Shown: positions 45,957 to 58,042 of the stretch, in pieces
How positions within the stretch are numbered: position 1 is the stretch's first letter
How the letters are laid out: each line of letters begins with the position of its first letter
Origin: Metarhizium brunneum
Taxonomy: Eukaryota > Ascomycota > Sordariomycetes > Hypocreales > Clavicipitaceae
NCBI RefSeq assembly: GCF_013426205.1
Contig: NC_089424.1
Span: 1,240,001-1,304,000 of the forward strand
Length of the DNA stretch: 64,000 nucleotides
Direction of reading: 5' to 3'
The notes under the pieces: model-generated
Told to the model about the DNA's origin: nothing
What the model saw: only the letters and a program-made list of their open reading frames with translations
The model's database searches: none
Translations under genes and position numbers: made by a program

Positions 45957-46030
45957 TCCTCCGTGGCGCAATTGGCTAGCGCGTCTGACTGTTAATCAGG
46001 AGGTTGAAAGTTCGAGCCTTTCCGGGGGAG
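45957..46030 (+). tRNA. tRNA-Asn (GUU), copy D
   Basis: 74 nt, identical to copy A, uninterrupted. T-run terminator at 46042-46046. The spacer before it is related to the spacer between B and C (shared ACGATAAGA and GTC/CTTA blocks), so the unit of about 150 bp was tandemly duplicated. Confidence 0.95.
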
Positions 46031-47039
46031 ACGAGCTGATCTTTTTGCTCCTTAGTGCAAGACCTTTCTTGCGTACTTGGAGCTTGACATTTTTTTTTTC
46101 TAGTTTATCGTTTTATTGCTTATCAACCGCAAGTTCACTCTTTTTTTGTTCCAGGGCCGTACTCTGGTCGTCTCTCGACGAGTTGCAGTTGAGAGCGAAC
46201 AGTGAATTACTATGCTCAGAAGACCGACATCAGAGAAGATCAGGCTAAACGTGACAGCCCTGGTCATTGATTTGAAAATACTCCTGCCTGGTACAAGATC
46301 GTGGCCCTGTATGCGTGGGTAGCCTTCAAACTACAGCATGCTACTTACTACCCGCTATTTGTCATTACACGTCACCATCTCAGCTAACGAAACGGTTGTC
46401 CCATGATTTTATTAATTTCCAAGAAACGTGTGTGCTTTCTGAAACGTGTTCAATGCTTTCCGATGTTTCTTACAGTCACTTCATGACTTTCGTGGACTCG
46501 TGACTCACGACATGCCCGGTTACGTAAACTCTAATCGCCACGCCGCATGGCAATTTATGATGGTGGCACTTGATCCTGGGAGCAAGTGTCTAAAGAGAGA
46601 GAAGCGTGGCCATGATTGAACTTCGGTCGGCCATCTCATAGCCTTGGATCAGCGCCATCGAATGACATACTTGGGCTGCCACCACCCTGCCACCACATAC
46701 GCCTATGGTGGGCGAAAGCAAACATCTTATAATTTAGCCTCTGCCCAGCAGACCTCTCCCATTCACCATAGACAGGCCGATCTGATGAGTTGTCTGTAAT
46801 GCCACCTCAAGGTCTGGATTCTAGCCCAGATATGGACTGCTTAGTCTACGTGGAAGCTCTGCTGTAGGCGAGTGACAGGTCGAAAAACTGCCTGTTATGG
46901 ACTGAGACCATCGAAATTACCAAACCACAGACATCATTTACATGACCGTACGTAAAAGGCTGTTGGGTATGACTGTCCGGCTTAGGTCCATCTACAAAGC
47001 ATATCTTCGGATTCGAGGTTTCTCACTCGATAGTCGTAG
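46031..47039. other. Interval between tRNA-Asn array and arsM relic
   Basis: About 1 kb with T-rich runs and short frames. No feature I can support. Confidence 0.4.
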
Positions 47040-47430
47040 TTGACACGCCTGATTAGTGTTTCAACGAAGACTCACCAAATCTACTCCCACGTAGCCAGGT
47101 GCTGCTCGACCGTAGTCCACGCCGACAACAACGCCGGACGCAGCATCGCAAAGGCCCTTGGCTACTCCGGGGATGAACTTGCCTCCGTCCCGGACGGAGC
47201 TAACCTGGGCCGGAGTTGCGACAACCCTCATCGCCACAGCTAGCCTACGTCGCATACATGATCAGTCCCAGGCCAAAACCTGACTTGGTGACGTGTTGAT
47301 ATTCGTCCGGGGCGGAAACAGTTATTGGTCTCGGTTGCTAAGCCGGGCTGGACTGCTGCCAGGGAAAGTCGGTCCTTTCGGGGAAGCCACCGGCGCGGGT
47401 ATGAACAAGGTTGAATGCTTGCTTCTTGCA
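47040..47430 (+). pseudogene. Arsenite methyltransferase (ArsM/AS3MT-type) relic
   Basis: The plus strand from about 47070 reads HQIYSHVARCCSTVVHADNN, then IAKALGYSGDELASVPDGAN and LGRSCDNP, the N-terminal block of fungal arsenite methyltransferases (the family has LGLSCGNP). A one-base shift is then needed to read on as LIATASLRR. About 65 nt later the SAM-binding motif appears as ETVIGLGC, stop, AGLD, where the family has VIDLGSGAG. After another shift comes KVGPFGEATGAGMNK. So the gene is broken by frameshifts, a stop in motif I and loss of everything downstream. It lies at the edge of the AT-rich tRNA island. Confidence 0.75.
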
Positions 47431-48355
47431 TACGTGGCTGAAATTATGCGGTCAGTCTAGATGCAGCCGCTCCCCGGCATCTAGCAGCTCTAGGGAGACA
47501 AGGCGGCAGGCTCTAGTTCTTTCTCGTCATGTTGATTGCTCGTCATGTACGGACAAGGGGCGAGGGCATCCGACTCGGCGCTGTGGCTAAACAAAGGCGG
47601 GCGTCGCACAGATTTCGCGAATTCAGGGCTGTGCAGTATCCAACACGGGCACGCTGCCAGGCAGCCGGGACGGAGTGCATGAGATGCGTGCGACGTCCCC
47701 GTGCATGCATGTATATATTCTGGATGTCCTGGAATAACACGGAGTACGGAGTCCGTGTGCTGGCAGTCCGCACTGGGTTCACATGGGCACACGTAAGGAC
47801 CTTCCCCGCTGGCCAATCCTTGCGCACTGTGCAGCACCAAGCGCTCCTGGGCACACCCCGACACCCGCAGGGCCGCACACACCCACAGAGGCGGAAGGCG
47901 CAGAGACACGCAAGACAACTGGCTGTCTGACGCCGACGCCTCTTTTCTTCGTCGTCGCACCTCAACCCTGATTCTTGACACAACTGCGCATTTTCTTTTG
48001 CATAGCAGCCCAGACGTAGTATTGTCTTTGTTTCTATTATTTTGTGTTCCCCTCGTCTATTTCTCTCCTGTATTTTTCTTCTGTACACTTCTTGACCCTT
48101 CTAACCACCCCCACGCCGCCCGCCGCCGTCGCTGTCGCTGGTCGTTGCGACGAGGCTTGACCTGGCTAGTGCATGAGACACTAGGCACGAGGCACGAGGC
48201 ACGAGGCACAAGACATATTTACTAGAGACTGTCGCGAACCGCCACAACCAGAGAGACTGTCTGACCCCTCCGATCTGCCTCGAAGTCACCTCCCGCCTAC
48301 TCCCGCTATCGACTTCTGACTTTGGCTTGTTTAAGCCACCTTCCTCTCTGTCGCC
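47431..48355. promoter_or_regulatory. DOT1 upstream region
   Basis: 925 bp without a gene that I can support. The right part is pyrimidine-rich and is the likely DOT1 leader. A tandem heptamer and a variant of the dispersed 9-mer (47738-47753) lie here. Confidence 0.45.
48183..48211 (+). repeat. Tandem heptamer GGCACGA
   Basis: Three perfect copies and a fourth, diverging one in the DOT1 5' leader. Confidence 0.85.
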
Positions 48356-49942
48356 ATGCCTCTCCTCGGCGGCAAGGGCAACAAGTTCAAGGTTGACCCG
48401 CCCAAGATCCGGATCGAAAAGGTTATTGTCGAACGTGCCCCGACCCCGAGCAAACCAAAGCCGAAATCTCGCCCCGGCCCGGCCTCCGCGGGAGCCTCGT
48501 CATCGCGCTCGTCTCCCGTTTACCGTCCGTCGCCTAAGCCTTCGGCTGTCCGCTACGCCAGTCATTCGCCTAATCCTTCATCATCTGACGAAAAGCGACT
48601 TGATCGGAAGCGCAAGACGGGCACTGTCTCCTCCACGACACGGTCCCCCGCGAGCGAGCGTATAACGTTTGACAAGGATAGCGACGCCGAGGATGATGGC
48701 TGGATGAATTTGGATACCCGCAAGAGGCAGCGAAGAGGCAATTCCGAGGATAAGCACCTGGATTCCAACCGCAAGCTTAGACACTTCCGGGCTTTTGAGG
48801 GACGCAACGACAATCTGAAATTTGTCCACGCCGTTGAGGTCGCTTCGCTGGAAGAGAAATGCGTGCCTGTCATGGGTGCGCAAAAGGAGGATGTTGCCAT
48901 AGAGTTGCAGTATCCCAGTTTGCAGCCTAGAGAGAAGTGCGTCTCCGATACTCCTCCGTCTTTTCAGCCATGCCCATCGCCCGCCAGAGTTATATGACTG
49001 ACGAATTTTTCTAGGTTTGAGCTTGTCTGGGGCAAGGATAAAATAGACGCGGTTGAGGCTAGTATAAGAATCGTTCGCCATGTCGCCGAAACATATCTCA
49101 CCGAAGATGAAGCTGAACCGTTCACTAACCACAATACGGGTCTTATTCGACGTTTGGAAAAGGCGTCAAATCGGAACATTCAAGACCTGGCTGGTTTCAA
49201 AGCTGCAATCCACGAATACAATGAGACTTTACTAGGAATGGTCGAGGATGGAATCATTGCAAAAAACCTTGATAAGATGCACGAACTACCACGACAATTT
49301 GTGGCTTTTATTCTGGATCAAGTCTATGATCGAACGGTTGCTCCCAAAGTCGAACTGCTGTCAAAGTACGAAAATGGCACCGATTATGTCTATGGAGAAC
49401 TTCTGCACCCTTTCATATCAAAGCTTCTAGTTGAACAGACCAAGATGACGTCGGATCAAGTCTTTGTGGATTTGGGATCCGGGGTTGGGAATGTCTGCTT
49501 ACAAGCTGCATTGGAAATCGGATGTGAAAGCTGGGGTTGCGAAATGATGGAAAACGCCTGCAATCTGGCCGATGCCCAGATCAAAGAGTTCGAGGCCAGA
49601 TGTATGCTGTGGGGAATCAAGCCTGGCAAGTCTCACCTCGAGAGAGGCGACTTTCGCAAGAACACCGCCATACACGAGGCCCTGAAACGAGCCGATGTCG
49701 TTCTCGTCAACAACAAAGCCTTTACATCTCAGCTGAACGATGACTTGGTGCGCATGTTCTTGGATTTGAAATTAGGCTGCAAGATCATTTCGCTCAGGTC
49801 CTTCGTGGCTGACTTCAAGAGTAGCCACAACATCAATGACGTTGGTAGCACCATTCTTGATGTGGAAGAGTGTTTATACCCAGAGGGCTTTGTCAGTTGG
49901 ACCAATGCTGGTGGATCATATTTCATCTCCACACGCAAGTAG
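48356..49942 (+). CDS. DOT1: DOT1 histone H3-K79 methyltransferase
   Basis: Two exons: 48356-48936 and 49015-49942 (1509 nt, 502 residues), joined in phase 2 with donor GTGCGT and acceptor TAG, a TGAC site shortly upstream of the acceptor. The first 190 residues are basic, Ser/Pro-rich and disordered, including RKRQRRG, in keeping with nucleosome/DNA binding. The catalytic DOT1 fold follows: the D1-type motif [12 protein letters not shown] (about 312-323), SAM motif [10 protein letters not shown] (346-354), the acidic E of GCEMMENAC, and VLVNNKAF near residue 421. It ends with SLRSF and a tail typical of fungal DOT1. It methylates H3 lysine 79 in the nucleus and acts in silencing and DNA damage checkpoints. 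Confidence 0.94.
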
Positions 49943-50177
49943 TAGAACTAGAGAGCATTCATATTGTTAGCGGTGGAAGCCGAGCTTTGGATAAGGAACA
50001 TTTCTGCATACGCGCGCGCATACATCATAGCTTGTTTTTGCAATATTGTGGGTTCGTTGGAGTGACGAATAGCTAGCATAGAGCACATACCAACAATGCA
50101 GCCCTGCATGGGGCTCAACTTCATTGCAAACGGCTCAAAGGCTGGCTCGAATGGTCGTAGGGCAACTGTGACTCGGT

Positions 50178-50937
50178 CTATTTGTCGAACATCGGTTCGT
50201 TGGCAAGATTCATGGCCTCAGCCTCTTGTGCCATACGCTTCATCCATCGGTCAACGAGCTCCTTATTCTCCTTCTTCACCTTGTCTCTTTCTTTCTCGGC
50301 CACTGACATTTGAAGATTCAAAGTAATCATTTCATCCTGTACTTGCTGTGATGAGAGTTAATACTGTGTAACTTGGGAAGTCAGTTTGATGGGTCGCTGG
50401 ATCTGCAGCTCCATACCTCGAGCAACTTTCGTTTCTCTCGAATTTCATGCTCCCGATCCTTTAGCCTGGTTGTGAGGGTGGCTCGCTCAGTAGTGAGATC
50501 TCTGATGGACCGCGAATCATCCTTCAACTTAGTTCGTAGTTTGGACAGTTCTTCCTCTGCCGTCCGTAGCCGACTTTCCGTCACTCCCTTGGACCGAAGA
50601 GACTCGGCAAGGTCAAGACGAAGTTGAGCGACGCCAGGATCGTCTGTGGCTGAAGCATCCCCAACTTTTGATCCTGATGCCAGCTTACCGACATTTACGT
50701 TTGAGGCTCGTGATTCCAAGGCTGCCTTTTCCGCCTCCAACGCGGATATTCGATCGGCCATTTGTGAACCTGCCAGGGCAGAGAGTTAGCAGGCAGCACA
50801 TCACATCACCTGGTGCTCAGTGAGAGTGAGGGGCAGTAGGATGTGAACCGACATGTCTGAACCAACTCCATGTTCACAGGGTTCTGAAGCTCGGCATCCT
50901 TGAGGGATGAGAGATACTCGTCTCTCCAGTTCGGCAT
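50178..50937 (-). CDS. ATG16: Autophagy protein ATG16
   Basis: Three exons: 50937-50853, 50769-50417 and 50345-50178 (606 nt, 201 residues). The N-terminus MPNWRDEYLSSLKDAELQNP is the ATG5-binding motif. The intron after VQT has donor GTCGGT and gives VQT-CSQMADRISALEAEKAAL. Residues from about 33 to 190 are coiled coil. The last exon begins QVQDEMITLNLQM and has the conserved ENKELVDRWMKRMAQEAEAM and the C-terminus NEPMFDK. ATG16 dimers bind ATG12-ATG5 and direct ATG8 lipidation at the phagophore. Length is typical of fungi, which lack the WD40 part of animal ATG16L. It is divergent from VPS16. Confidence 0.94.
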
Positions 50938-51343
50938 ATCGGATGAAGGGGATCAGCAGCTAGTATGGTCTCAACTGTAAGGAACTCGATGGCTACGTTT
51001 TATTAACTGATAACCGATTTGACGGATGAGATACGGGGAATGGATACATTACGCATGGCGGGGCAGTTCCTTTCATTCCTGTAATAAGTGACAAGCAAGA
51101 GTCGAAGCTAGCGGCATCCTCATTTAGCCGAGGAATAGCCCCACAAATTGGCAGGAGCACTCGGGCTTGGTGACGCGACCGCCAAATGATAGCTGTCTCT
51201 CGCATATGGGGGAAGCTAGCACTCTCTATTGTCGAGATTCACAGCTTTCGGCTTTGATAGCTCAGCTTCGGCAACGCGTCCCTATTCTTCATCCTGCCCG
51301 CAAATGTGCATGAAGTGAGGCGACCCAGAATGAACCGCAACTT
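50938..51343. promoter_or_regulatory. Divergent promoter, ATG16 / VPS16
   Basis: 406 bp between opposite starts of two genes of the autophagy/vacuole pathway. No TATA box is recognised and no other gene is seen. Confidence 0.5.
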
Positions 51344-54250
51344 ATGATGGGCACCCTTGACGCAAGAGCAGACTGGGAGAGCGTAGGGGACAAGTGGTTT
51401 CGCAAGACCCAGCAGTACACCGAGGTGTTCGATGAGGATTTAGACCTTGACAATTATCTCGTTGCTGGAGCCCCATATGCCGGCGCATTAGGTACGATAA
51501 CGCTCCCCTGGCCTGGGGAATACTGCAATATTCTCAAAGCTCGGATGAGACTGTGCACTACCTAGCACTGCTGTCCATTCTTGGTCATTTTGCTAACGAC
51601 GACTCAGCTTTATGGCGTGACGACTCAAAGTTTCACTTATTTCAGCCTGGGAGATCTACGCAGTCTGAAATTGATATTTACAGCTTGGCGGGAAAGAAAA
51701 TCCGCTCCATTCCTTGGGACAAGAGCCGCATCAAAGGGCTGGGCTGGTCGGAAGACGAGTCTTTATTGGTGGTAACCGCTGACGGCAATGTACGATGCTA
51801 TGATTTGCAAGGCGACTTCAGTAATTTTTCGCTAGGCCATGGCGCAGACAATTATGGCGTCGAATCATGCCGGTAAGGTCTCCCCTTAATGACCCCTCCC
51901 CAAGGAATAAACACTCTGATACAAAGTTTACAGGTTTTACGACAACGGCATGGTAGCCTTGCTGGGCAATAACTCCTTGGTCACGGTGTCTTCATACGCA
52001 GAACCACGTCCAAAGCTTTTGGCAACCACACCCGAAGCTGAGATTCACTCCTGGGCAATTATATCACCAGACCATACCTTATCCCGGTCTGTTGAAGTTC
52101 TCCTGAGCATCGGCTCTACAGTATACGTGGTAGATGCGGCAGACTGTGAAGATCGCTTTCTTGATAGTGGCCCCTTTAGTCACATCAGCGTCTCTCCAGA
52201 CGGTCGATACGTCAACTTGTATTCAAAGACGGGAACCGCACATGTCATCACAAGCGACTTCCAAGAACCGCTCTTTGAACATAATTCCGACTCACAAACA
52301 CCTCCAAAATACGTCGAATGGTGCGGAACAGATGCACTGATTGCATGGGAAGATGAGGTACATGTAATCGGTCCTGGTGACCAGTCATTGTCTTACATCT
52401 ACGATAGTACCAGAGTACATGTCATTTCTGGTATGCTCCGTATCCAACCGGACATTCTTTATATTGATTAGGATGCACTAACGTCGCGGTAGAGTATGAT
52501 GGTGCGCGACTTATTACAAACGACTTTTGCGAATTTCTGGAGAGAATACCGTCGGACACACTGGACGTTTTTGGCCATGCATCTGAATCTTCGCCTGCCT
52601 CCATTCTTTTGGACGCTGTTGGCCAACTGGAACTTGAATCACCCAAAGCAGACGACTATATTCAACTCATCCGTGCGAATCTTACTGAAGCAGTTGACAC
52701 ATGCGTTAATGCGGCGGGCCGGGAATTTAACGTCAAATGGCAAAAACGGCTTTTGAAGGCAGCTTCATTTGGCAAGTCAGTCCTGGATATCTACAACAGC
52801 GATGACTTTGTGGACATGTGCGAGACGTTGCGAGTCTTGAACGCAATACGTGATTTTAATGTTGGGATGCCTCTGTCTTTTGAACAATATCACCGTCTTA
52901 CGCCGGAGAAAATAATTCGACGCCTTCTCCAAAGGCATGACTATCTTCTTGCGTTGAAGATTGCTGGCTACCTGAAATTACCCACGGACCGTATATACGT
53001 ACACTGGGCATCTACGAAGGTACGAAATGGAGCTGAAAATGACGACACGATCTGTCGACTGGTAGTTGAAAGACTATCCGGCAAACCAGGCATCTCATTT
53101 GAGGAGATTGCAAGGACAGCGTATCACGAAGGTCGTGGCCGCCTAGCAACAGAACTTCTGAATCATGAACCCCGAGGGGGAAGACAAGTACCCCTCTTAT
53201 TGGACATGGAGGAAGATGAGCTTGCACTAGACAAGGCGATTGAAAGCGGGGATAGCGATTTGATTCTGTCTGTGCTGCTGAAATTGAAGAAGAAGCTACC
53301 GCTAGCATCGTTTTTCCGTGTGATTAACTCTCGACCAACGGCATCGGCAATGGTAGAAGCATTAGCGATTACCGAAGGCGACAACGGCGTTCTCAAGGAC
53401 CTGTATTACCAAGACGACCGCCGAGCGGATGGAGCAAATGTGTTTATCCGCGAATCGTTACAGCAGCCAGATGCCCGTACTGCTTCGGATAAGCTGGCAT
53501 TGGCGGCCAAACTACTTTCTGATTCCAAAGAGAATCTGCCAGAGCTGTACTCGTTGAAGGAGACGACGACTTTGCTCCGGTTGCAAGAATCCTTAGATCG
53601 AGATTTGACTGATTCCTTCTCGGGGCTGAGCGTCAACGAAACCATGTTTAAACTTATTCGACTAGGCTATAATGGCCGCGCGAAGAAGATTCAGAGCGAA
53701 TTCAAAATTTCAGAAAAGGTTGCATGGTGGATTCGGTACGTTGATCACTCGCGAGAGTTGCCGATCGGCTATTTGTTTTGTCTCTGCTATAATGATGTGA
53801 CGCTTCACTAATGTCTTTTGTTTTTCTGTTTTGCAGCCTGCGTGCATTGGTCGTGAAACGAGATTGGAGCGAGATTGAAGAGATTTCGAAAACGAAGAAG
53901 AGCCCCATTGGCTGGGAGGTGTGTATAAGCTGGTCTCAAATCTGTTCTGTGTCACGGCGGCAAATCACCAGGTAGCTAACGTTTGACTCGTACTGCAGCC
54001 GTTTTTCAACCTGACACTTCAGGCGGGGAACCCCCGACTGGCAGCTGTGTTTGTGCCGAAGTGTACGGGCTTGGAACCGGGCCAGTCCATCACCATGTAC
54101 GAGAAGTGTGGAATGCGGGTGAAGGCGGCCGAGGAAGCGATCCGTCTCAAGAACCTAGAGGCGTGGGAGAGACTGTTGGAGGCGGCAGGGAAAGGCTCGC
54201 AAGAAGGCCGAGAGATTGAACGACTGGGAAATGCAGCGCTAAAGAAGTGA
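51344..54250 (+). CDS. VPS16: Vacuolar protein sorting protein VPS16
   Basis: Six exons: 51344-51491, 51608-51872, 51934-52430, 52493-53735, 53837-53918 and 53999-54250 (2487 nt, 828 residues). Introns are 61-116 nt with GTACGA, GTAAGG, GTATGC, GTACGT and GTGTGT donors. The Vps16 N-terminal beta-propeller spans about residues 10-410, with LDNYLVAGAPYAGALALWRD and GLGWSEDESLLVVTADGNVR. The alpha-solenoid Vps16 C-terminal domain spans about 500-820, with RLLQRHDYLLALKIAGYLKL, FEEIARTAYHEGRGRLATEL and a PKC-like end, EKCGMRVKAAEEAI. VPS16 is a core HOPS/CORVET subunit that binds VPS33 for tethering and fusion at endosomes and vacuoles. The start could be the second of two adjacent ATGs. Confidence 0.94.
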
Positions 54251-54761
54251 TGATGGCGGAAGCGAAAGCGTCGCACCGTCAGCAAGCGTTATGTTTGACT
54301 AATACATGGAGTTCTGTGAGTGTAAGAAGTAATACATGATTGGAGGAACCCTTACGCAGGACAATATTCTACTTGAGTGCTTGAGATGCAGGGTCATATT
54401 AATCGTGCTACGGCGAGTTGATGATCAACCCAATGCTACTTGACGCTACTTGGCCGTATTGCCAAGTGGTTTTGTGGCCCGAGTTCCATTGTCCCCGCGG
54501 TTCACAGGGACAATTATTTCCAGCCATATCACTGTATGGAGTGGAGAGTGGGAGAGTCTGGGCAGCATAGACTTGGCGAAACAAGATGGAAGACGCCCGA
54601 GATAGGAGGTGTCTCGGTACAAGTCGAAATAGCGTTGCTTGGGATTCACCTCTGGATCTCCACGCCACAGTTGACGGCTTCTTCACGTGGCTGTTTCGGA
54701 GACACAGGGCCTCTGGGTAATTACGGTTAAAAGCGCTAGATATCTACTACCTACTGATGGT

Positions 54762-54982
54762 ACGGAGTACTCGTCCTGAACTCCGGCCTCTGGGGACCGA
54801 GGCGGGAGGAGGCGCACTGGCTCAGATGCTATTAATATACCTGGTGCGCTGACGGGCGGCGCAACGTTGGCTGACCATCGCGGGAAAAAGCTGAGACAGG
54901 AGACATTCTGGCCGACGGAGGAGCAGGCTGGACTTGGGAGGATTCGAGGAATGCGCGTAGTGTCATGGTGTAGTACGGAGTA
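54762..54982 (+). repeat. Two dispersed 9-mers TACGGAGTA
   Basis: Exact copies at 54762-54770 and 54974-54982, both within GTACGGAGTAC. Confidence 0.7.
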
Positions 54983-57240
54983 CAGTATGCCTGGAACAAG
55001 GATCAGAGACAAGTCGCGGGCCTTCACGGGGGAAGAGGATAGACATGGGCTGACGAGACGTTTGAATGAGCGAGCATTCTTGATTTTGTACTTTGTCGGG
55101 GGGAGGGCTTGCTCCCGCTCACCACGACTCGCGGCAGGGACTGGTGGCTATTGCATGCGACGTGGGAACGACGAGGCCCTGGGATCAAGATACCCTTTGG
55201 AACAACAGTTGTTTGACGGTTTGATTTTGGGGGCGATGACGAGAAGGGATCTGCTGGTCAAGTTTTTGTTTGCTGTGATGGGCCAAGTGCCACGCGGGCT
55301 GATGGGAGAATCCACTGGGAATGCAACTCTGATGCCACTGATGGCGATTGGCTTCACAGCTACGACAAATGCGGGCGGGCTTTTACAATCTAGGAGTGCT
55401 AGTAAATGGGACGTTCGATGAGGCGGGCAACATTAATCTTCGCGGAATGGTCTGAACGGCAAGATCCGATTTGTTCAACTACAAATATTGGCGACCGTCA
55501 GGGCCCCCTCCGTCTGTAGATACAAGATTGCGAGTAATATCGGAGTGGGCTCAGGATTCCTTCATCATCATGTGCTTATCCCAGCCGGGTTGGGCGTGTT
55601 TGCTTTGGTGTGACGGCTCTTTCCACACAGACTGCCACTTGTGACGCTTCATTTCGTCCCATGAGTCGGGCACGAGGGCTCCTTTAATTTCTGAAGGCAG
55701 CATGCTTAACGCTCTTCACGGGCGTGATGCAGCCTCTGATTGAACGAACCATGTTTACCTTCATCTGTTTGGTTCACTCTTCTGGCTCCTGGTGGTTTAG
55801 GACGTTGCAGAATGCGGCCAAATTTGGGGATTTTGACGCAGGAAGTAAGATACTCCGTCCCTAGGTTGACAATAATGTTGATTTAAAGTTTGCCATGAGC
55901 CGCCTGAGCGCTTCAGGTGGCAGCCACCTTATAAGAACAATGCGGGAGCAGAATTCAATGCTCACAGAGCTACGGCTTGATGTTGAACATGGACCAACAA
56001 ACCAGGCTCTGTTCCACAATTGCTCTTTCAGACTCTTGGAAAGGCGATGAAAGAAACCACGCGAGCTCAGCTGTGATCAATGGCCTCTGCTGGTTGGGCG
56101 CCACCCGTCTCGATGCAGATCGTGTACGCTGGTGACCTGTCGCCCCTGCGTGCTCTCGCCCAGCCGTTGGCCGTGCACACAGACTACAGGCTGCTAGGGC
56201 GTGGGACATCTGGAGGCTATCATCCTGCAGCTTTCAGACCAGTGGCTAAATCGGGCAGACGTGGAGCTGCCTGGAGGTGATATGTCGATAGAGCGAGGGT
56301 GCAATCTGGAACCATCTCCAAGACACGACACGCCACACCTATGTATAGAATGCATCTTTTCTTGCTCCTGACTTACGGAAAAGAGCATACTCGGTCCGGA
56401 GCATTCGAGCTTGTTATCTCGCATCGGTCTGGTCTGTTAGTTCATAGTGACTAGCCCAGATGTTCGCTTTTGTTTATTTAGGTCTGCGCCGACGCACCGC
56501 GAGCGGATGTCCCGAGACCAACAGCTAGGGTTGTCCGGGCTCCGTAATTAGAGATACGGGATGACAGAGTCAAGAAGGTCCCAGATTGCGAGACCCGCAG
56601 CAGCCACACGGCGGCCTTGGGTCGAGTTGGAGGCCCTACTTCGTACTTCGTTGACGCCATGGTTTGGCGAGGCCCACACACAGCCCAAGCAATTCCAAGC
56701 AGTCCTAGCCCTGAAAGAAGACATGGAGCTTTGATATGGACCGCTGTTGTTGCGTGGGTTGTGAAGTTGTGGCACTCGTGGAGGTTGGGAAGCTAGGCTG
56801 GTGGCAATGGCGCCTATGAGCGACGGCGGACGGCGAGAGCGTGAGTGCGCGACGTGGAGAGCGGGAGGAGCGTGAGAAGGCGGCTCGATGTCGGGGGTGC
56901 AAGATGCATCAAATCCATGTCAGGTCATCGGGCGGCGTTGGCTCAGACCAATCGCTTGTCACTTAAAAAAACCAGCACAGAAGGAAGTTCAAATGACATG
57001 GAGAGGCAAGAGGGTTGGAGCACTTGAGGGCTCCAGTGCGGCCGGGCGTGTCTGCAGCAGCAGCCAGAGATGCACATATGCAGCTGGGCTATTCAATGTT
57101 TCGACATGATCCCATCAAAAAAACGCCAAATACATCACCAACATCTCGACAGTGACCAAATCGCCGCCGCGTCTGCATCTGCCTCTGCATCAACCGTTTC
57201 CTCCCCCTTCTGCTTACTGGGTAGTACGTGTAGACAGACT

Positions 57241-57306
57241 TACTCCGTACGTAACTTCTGGCTCCGGCGCCAACGCCAACGCCAACGCCGACGCCAGCGC
57301 CAGCGT
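57241..57306 (+). repeat. Dispersed 9-mer and GCCAAC-type hexamer array
   Basis: TACTCCGTA at 57241-57249 is followed by about six units of GCCAAC/GCCAGC (57267-57306). Confidence 0.7.
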
Positions 57307-58042
57307 CAGCCGGGGCCACCTGGGGTGAACTGGTGTGTCCACCGTGAATCGGTTCATGTACAGCCAAGCCTGGTTGGTGGTGTGAGGCTGCCAACGCGCC
57401 GGATAAAGAACCATCTTCCCTTCGGACCGTCGACAAAGACTGGCTTTTTGCATCCAACACTGCTTTGTTCTGTCGAATCCGTCTGGCCGCGATCCTGCAG
57501 ACGAAACCTCCTTTCAGCCCCTGGCCTTGCGAACCAATCTCGACGAGAGAAGAGAAGTTGAGCCCTTGAAAGAGACGGCCGGGCGCCCCTTTCCCGCAGC
57601 AGGCAATCTCTAGACGTCAGACTCTGAAGCCGGTCGCGAGAGCGAGACTCGAGAGTCGTCAAACGGCCCAGTCATCTGCTCGCCAACATTTGACCCATCA
57701 TCAACCCTGCCTGCACATCAATTGACGTGCACACCTGATTCTCTGATTCTCCGCACCTACCTGAACACCACCAACTCGGGGCAGTTTGGGGCTTTCCGCA
57801 ACCCTGAACGCTGCTGCTCAGCTGCTGCTCAGCTGAGCTTGAGTGAAACTTCAACGCCTGGCGTCGCCAACATTTCGACCCCCCTCGTTTGCCGCCCTGT
57901 CTGTCGCCTTGTTCGTATTAGGCCGCGTCCGCTGACAACCAACTTTGAGGCAAGTCACAGACGGCCAACAAAGATTTTTCACAGCTTGCACTTCTAGATC
58001 GTACAAAGAGAGAGGCACCTTTGTTGCCTTGACCATCACATC

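Larger units (their letters stand above)
54251..58042. other. 3.8 kb gene-free interval and DMA1 leader
   Basis: No supportable gene. The longest frame (54867-55421, plus, 184 codons) lacks any recognisable domain. Three exact dispersed 9-mers and a hexamer repeat (about 57267-57306) occur. The last kilobase is pyrimidine-rich and includes the leader of the FHA-RING gene. Confidence 0.5.

Noticed and set aside
47061..47255. Hsp70-like VVGVDYG on the minus strand
   Set aside because: Only a short resemblance. The opposite strand matches arsenite methyltransferase over a much longer stretch.
54867..55421. 184-codon plus-strand frame
   Set aside because: No domain, start context or intron support.
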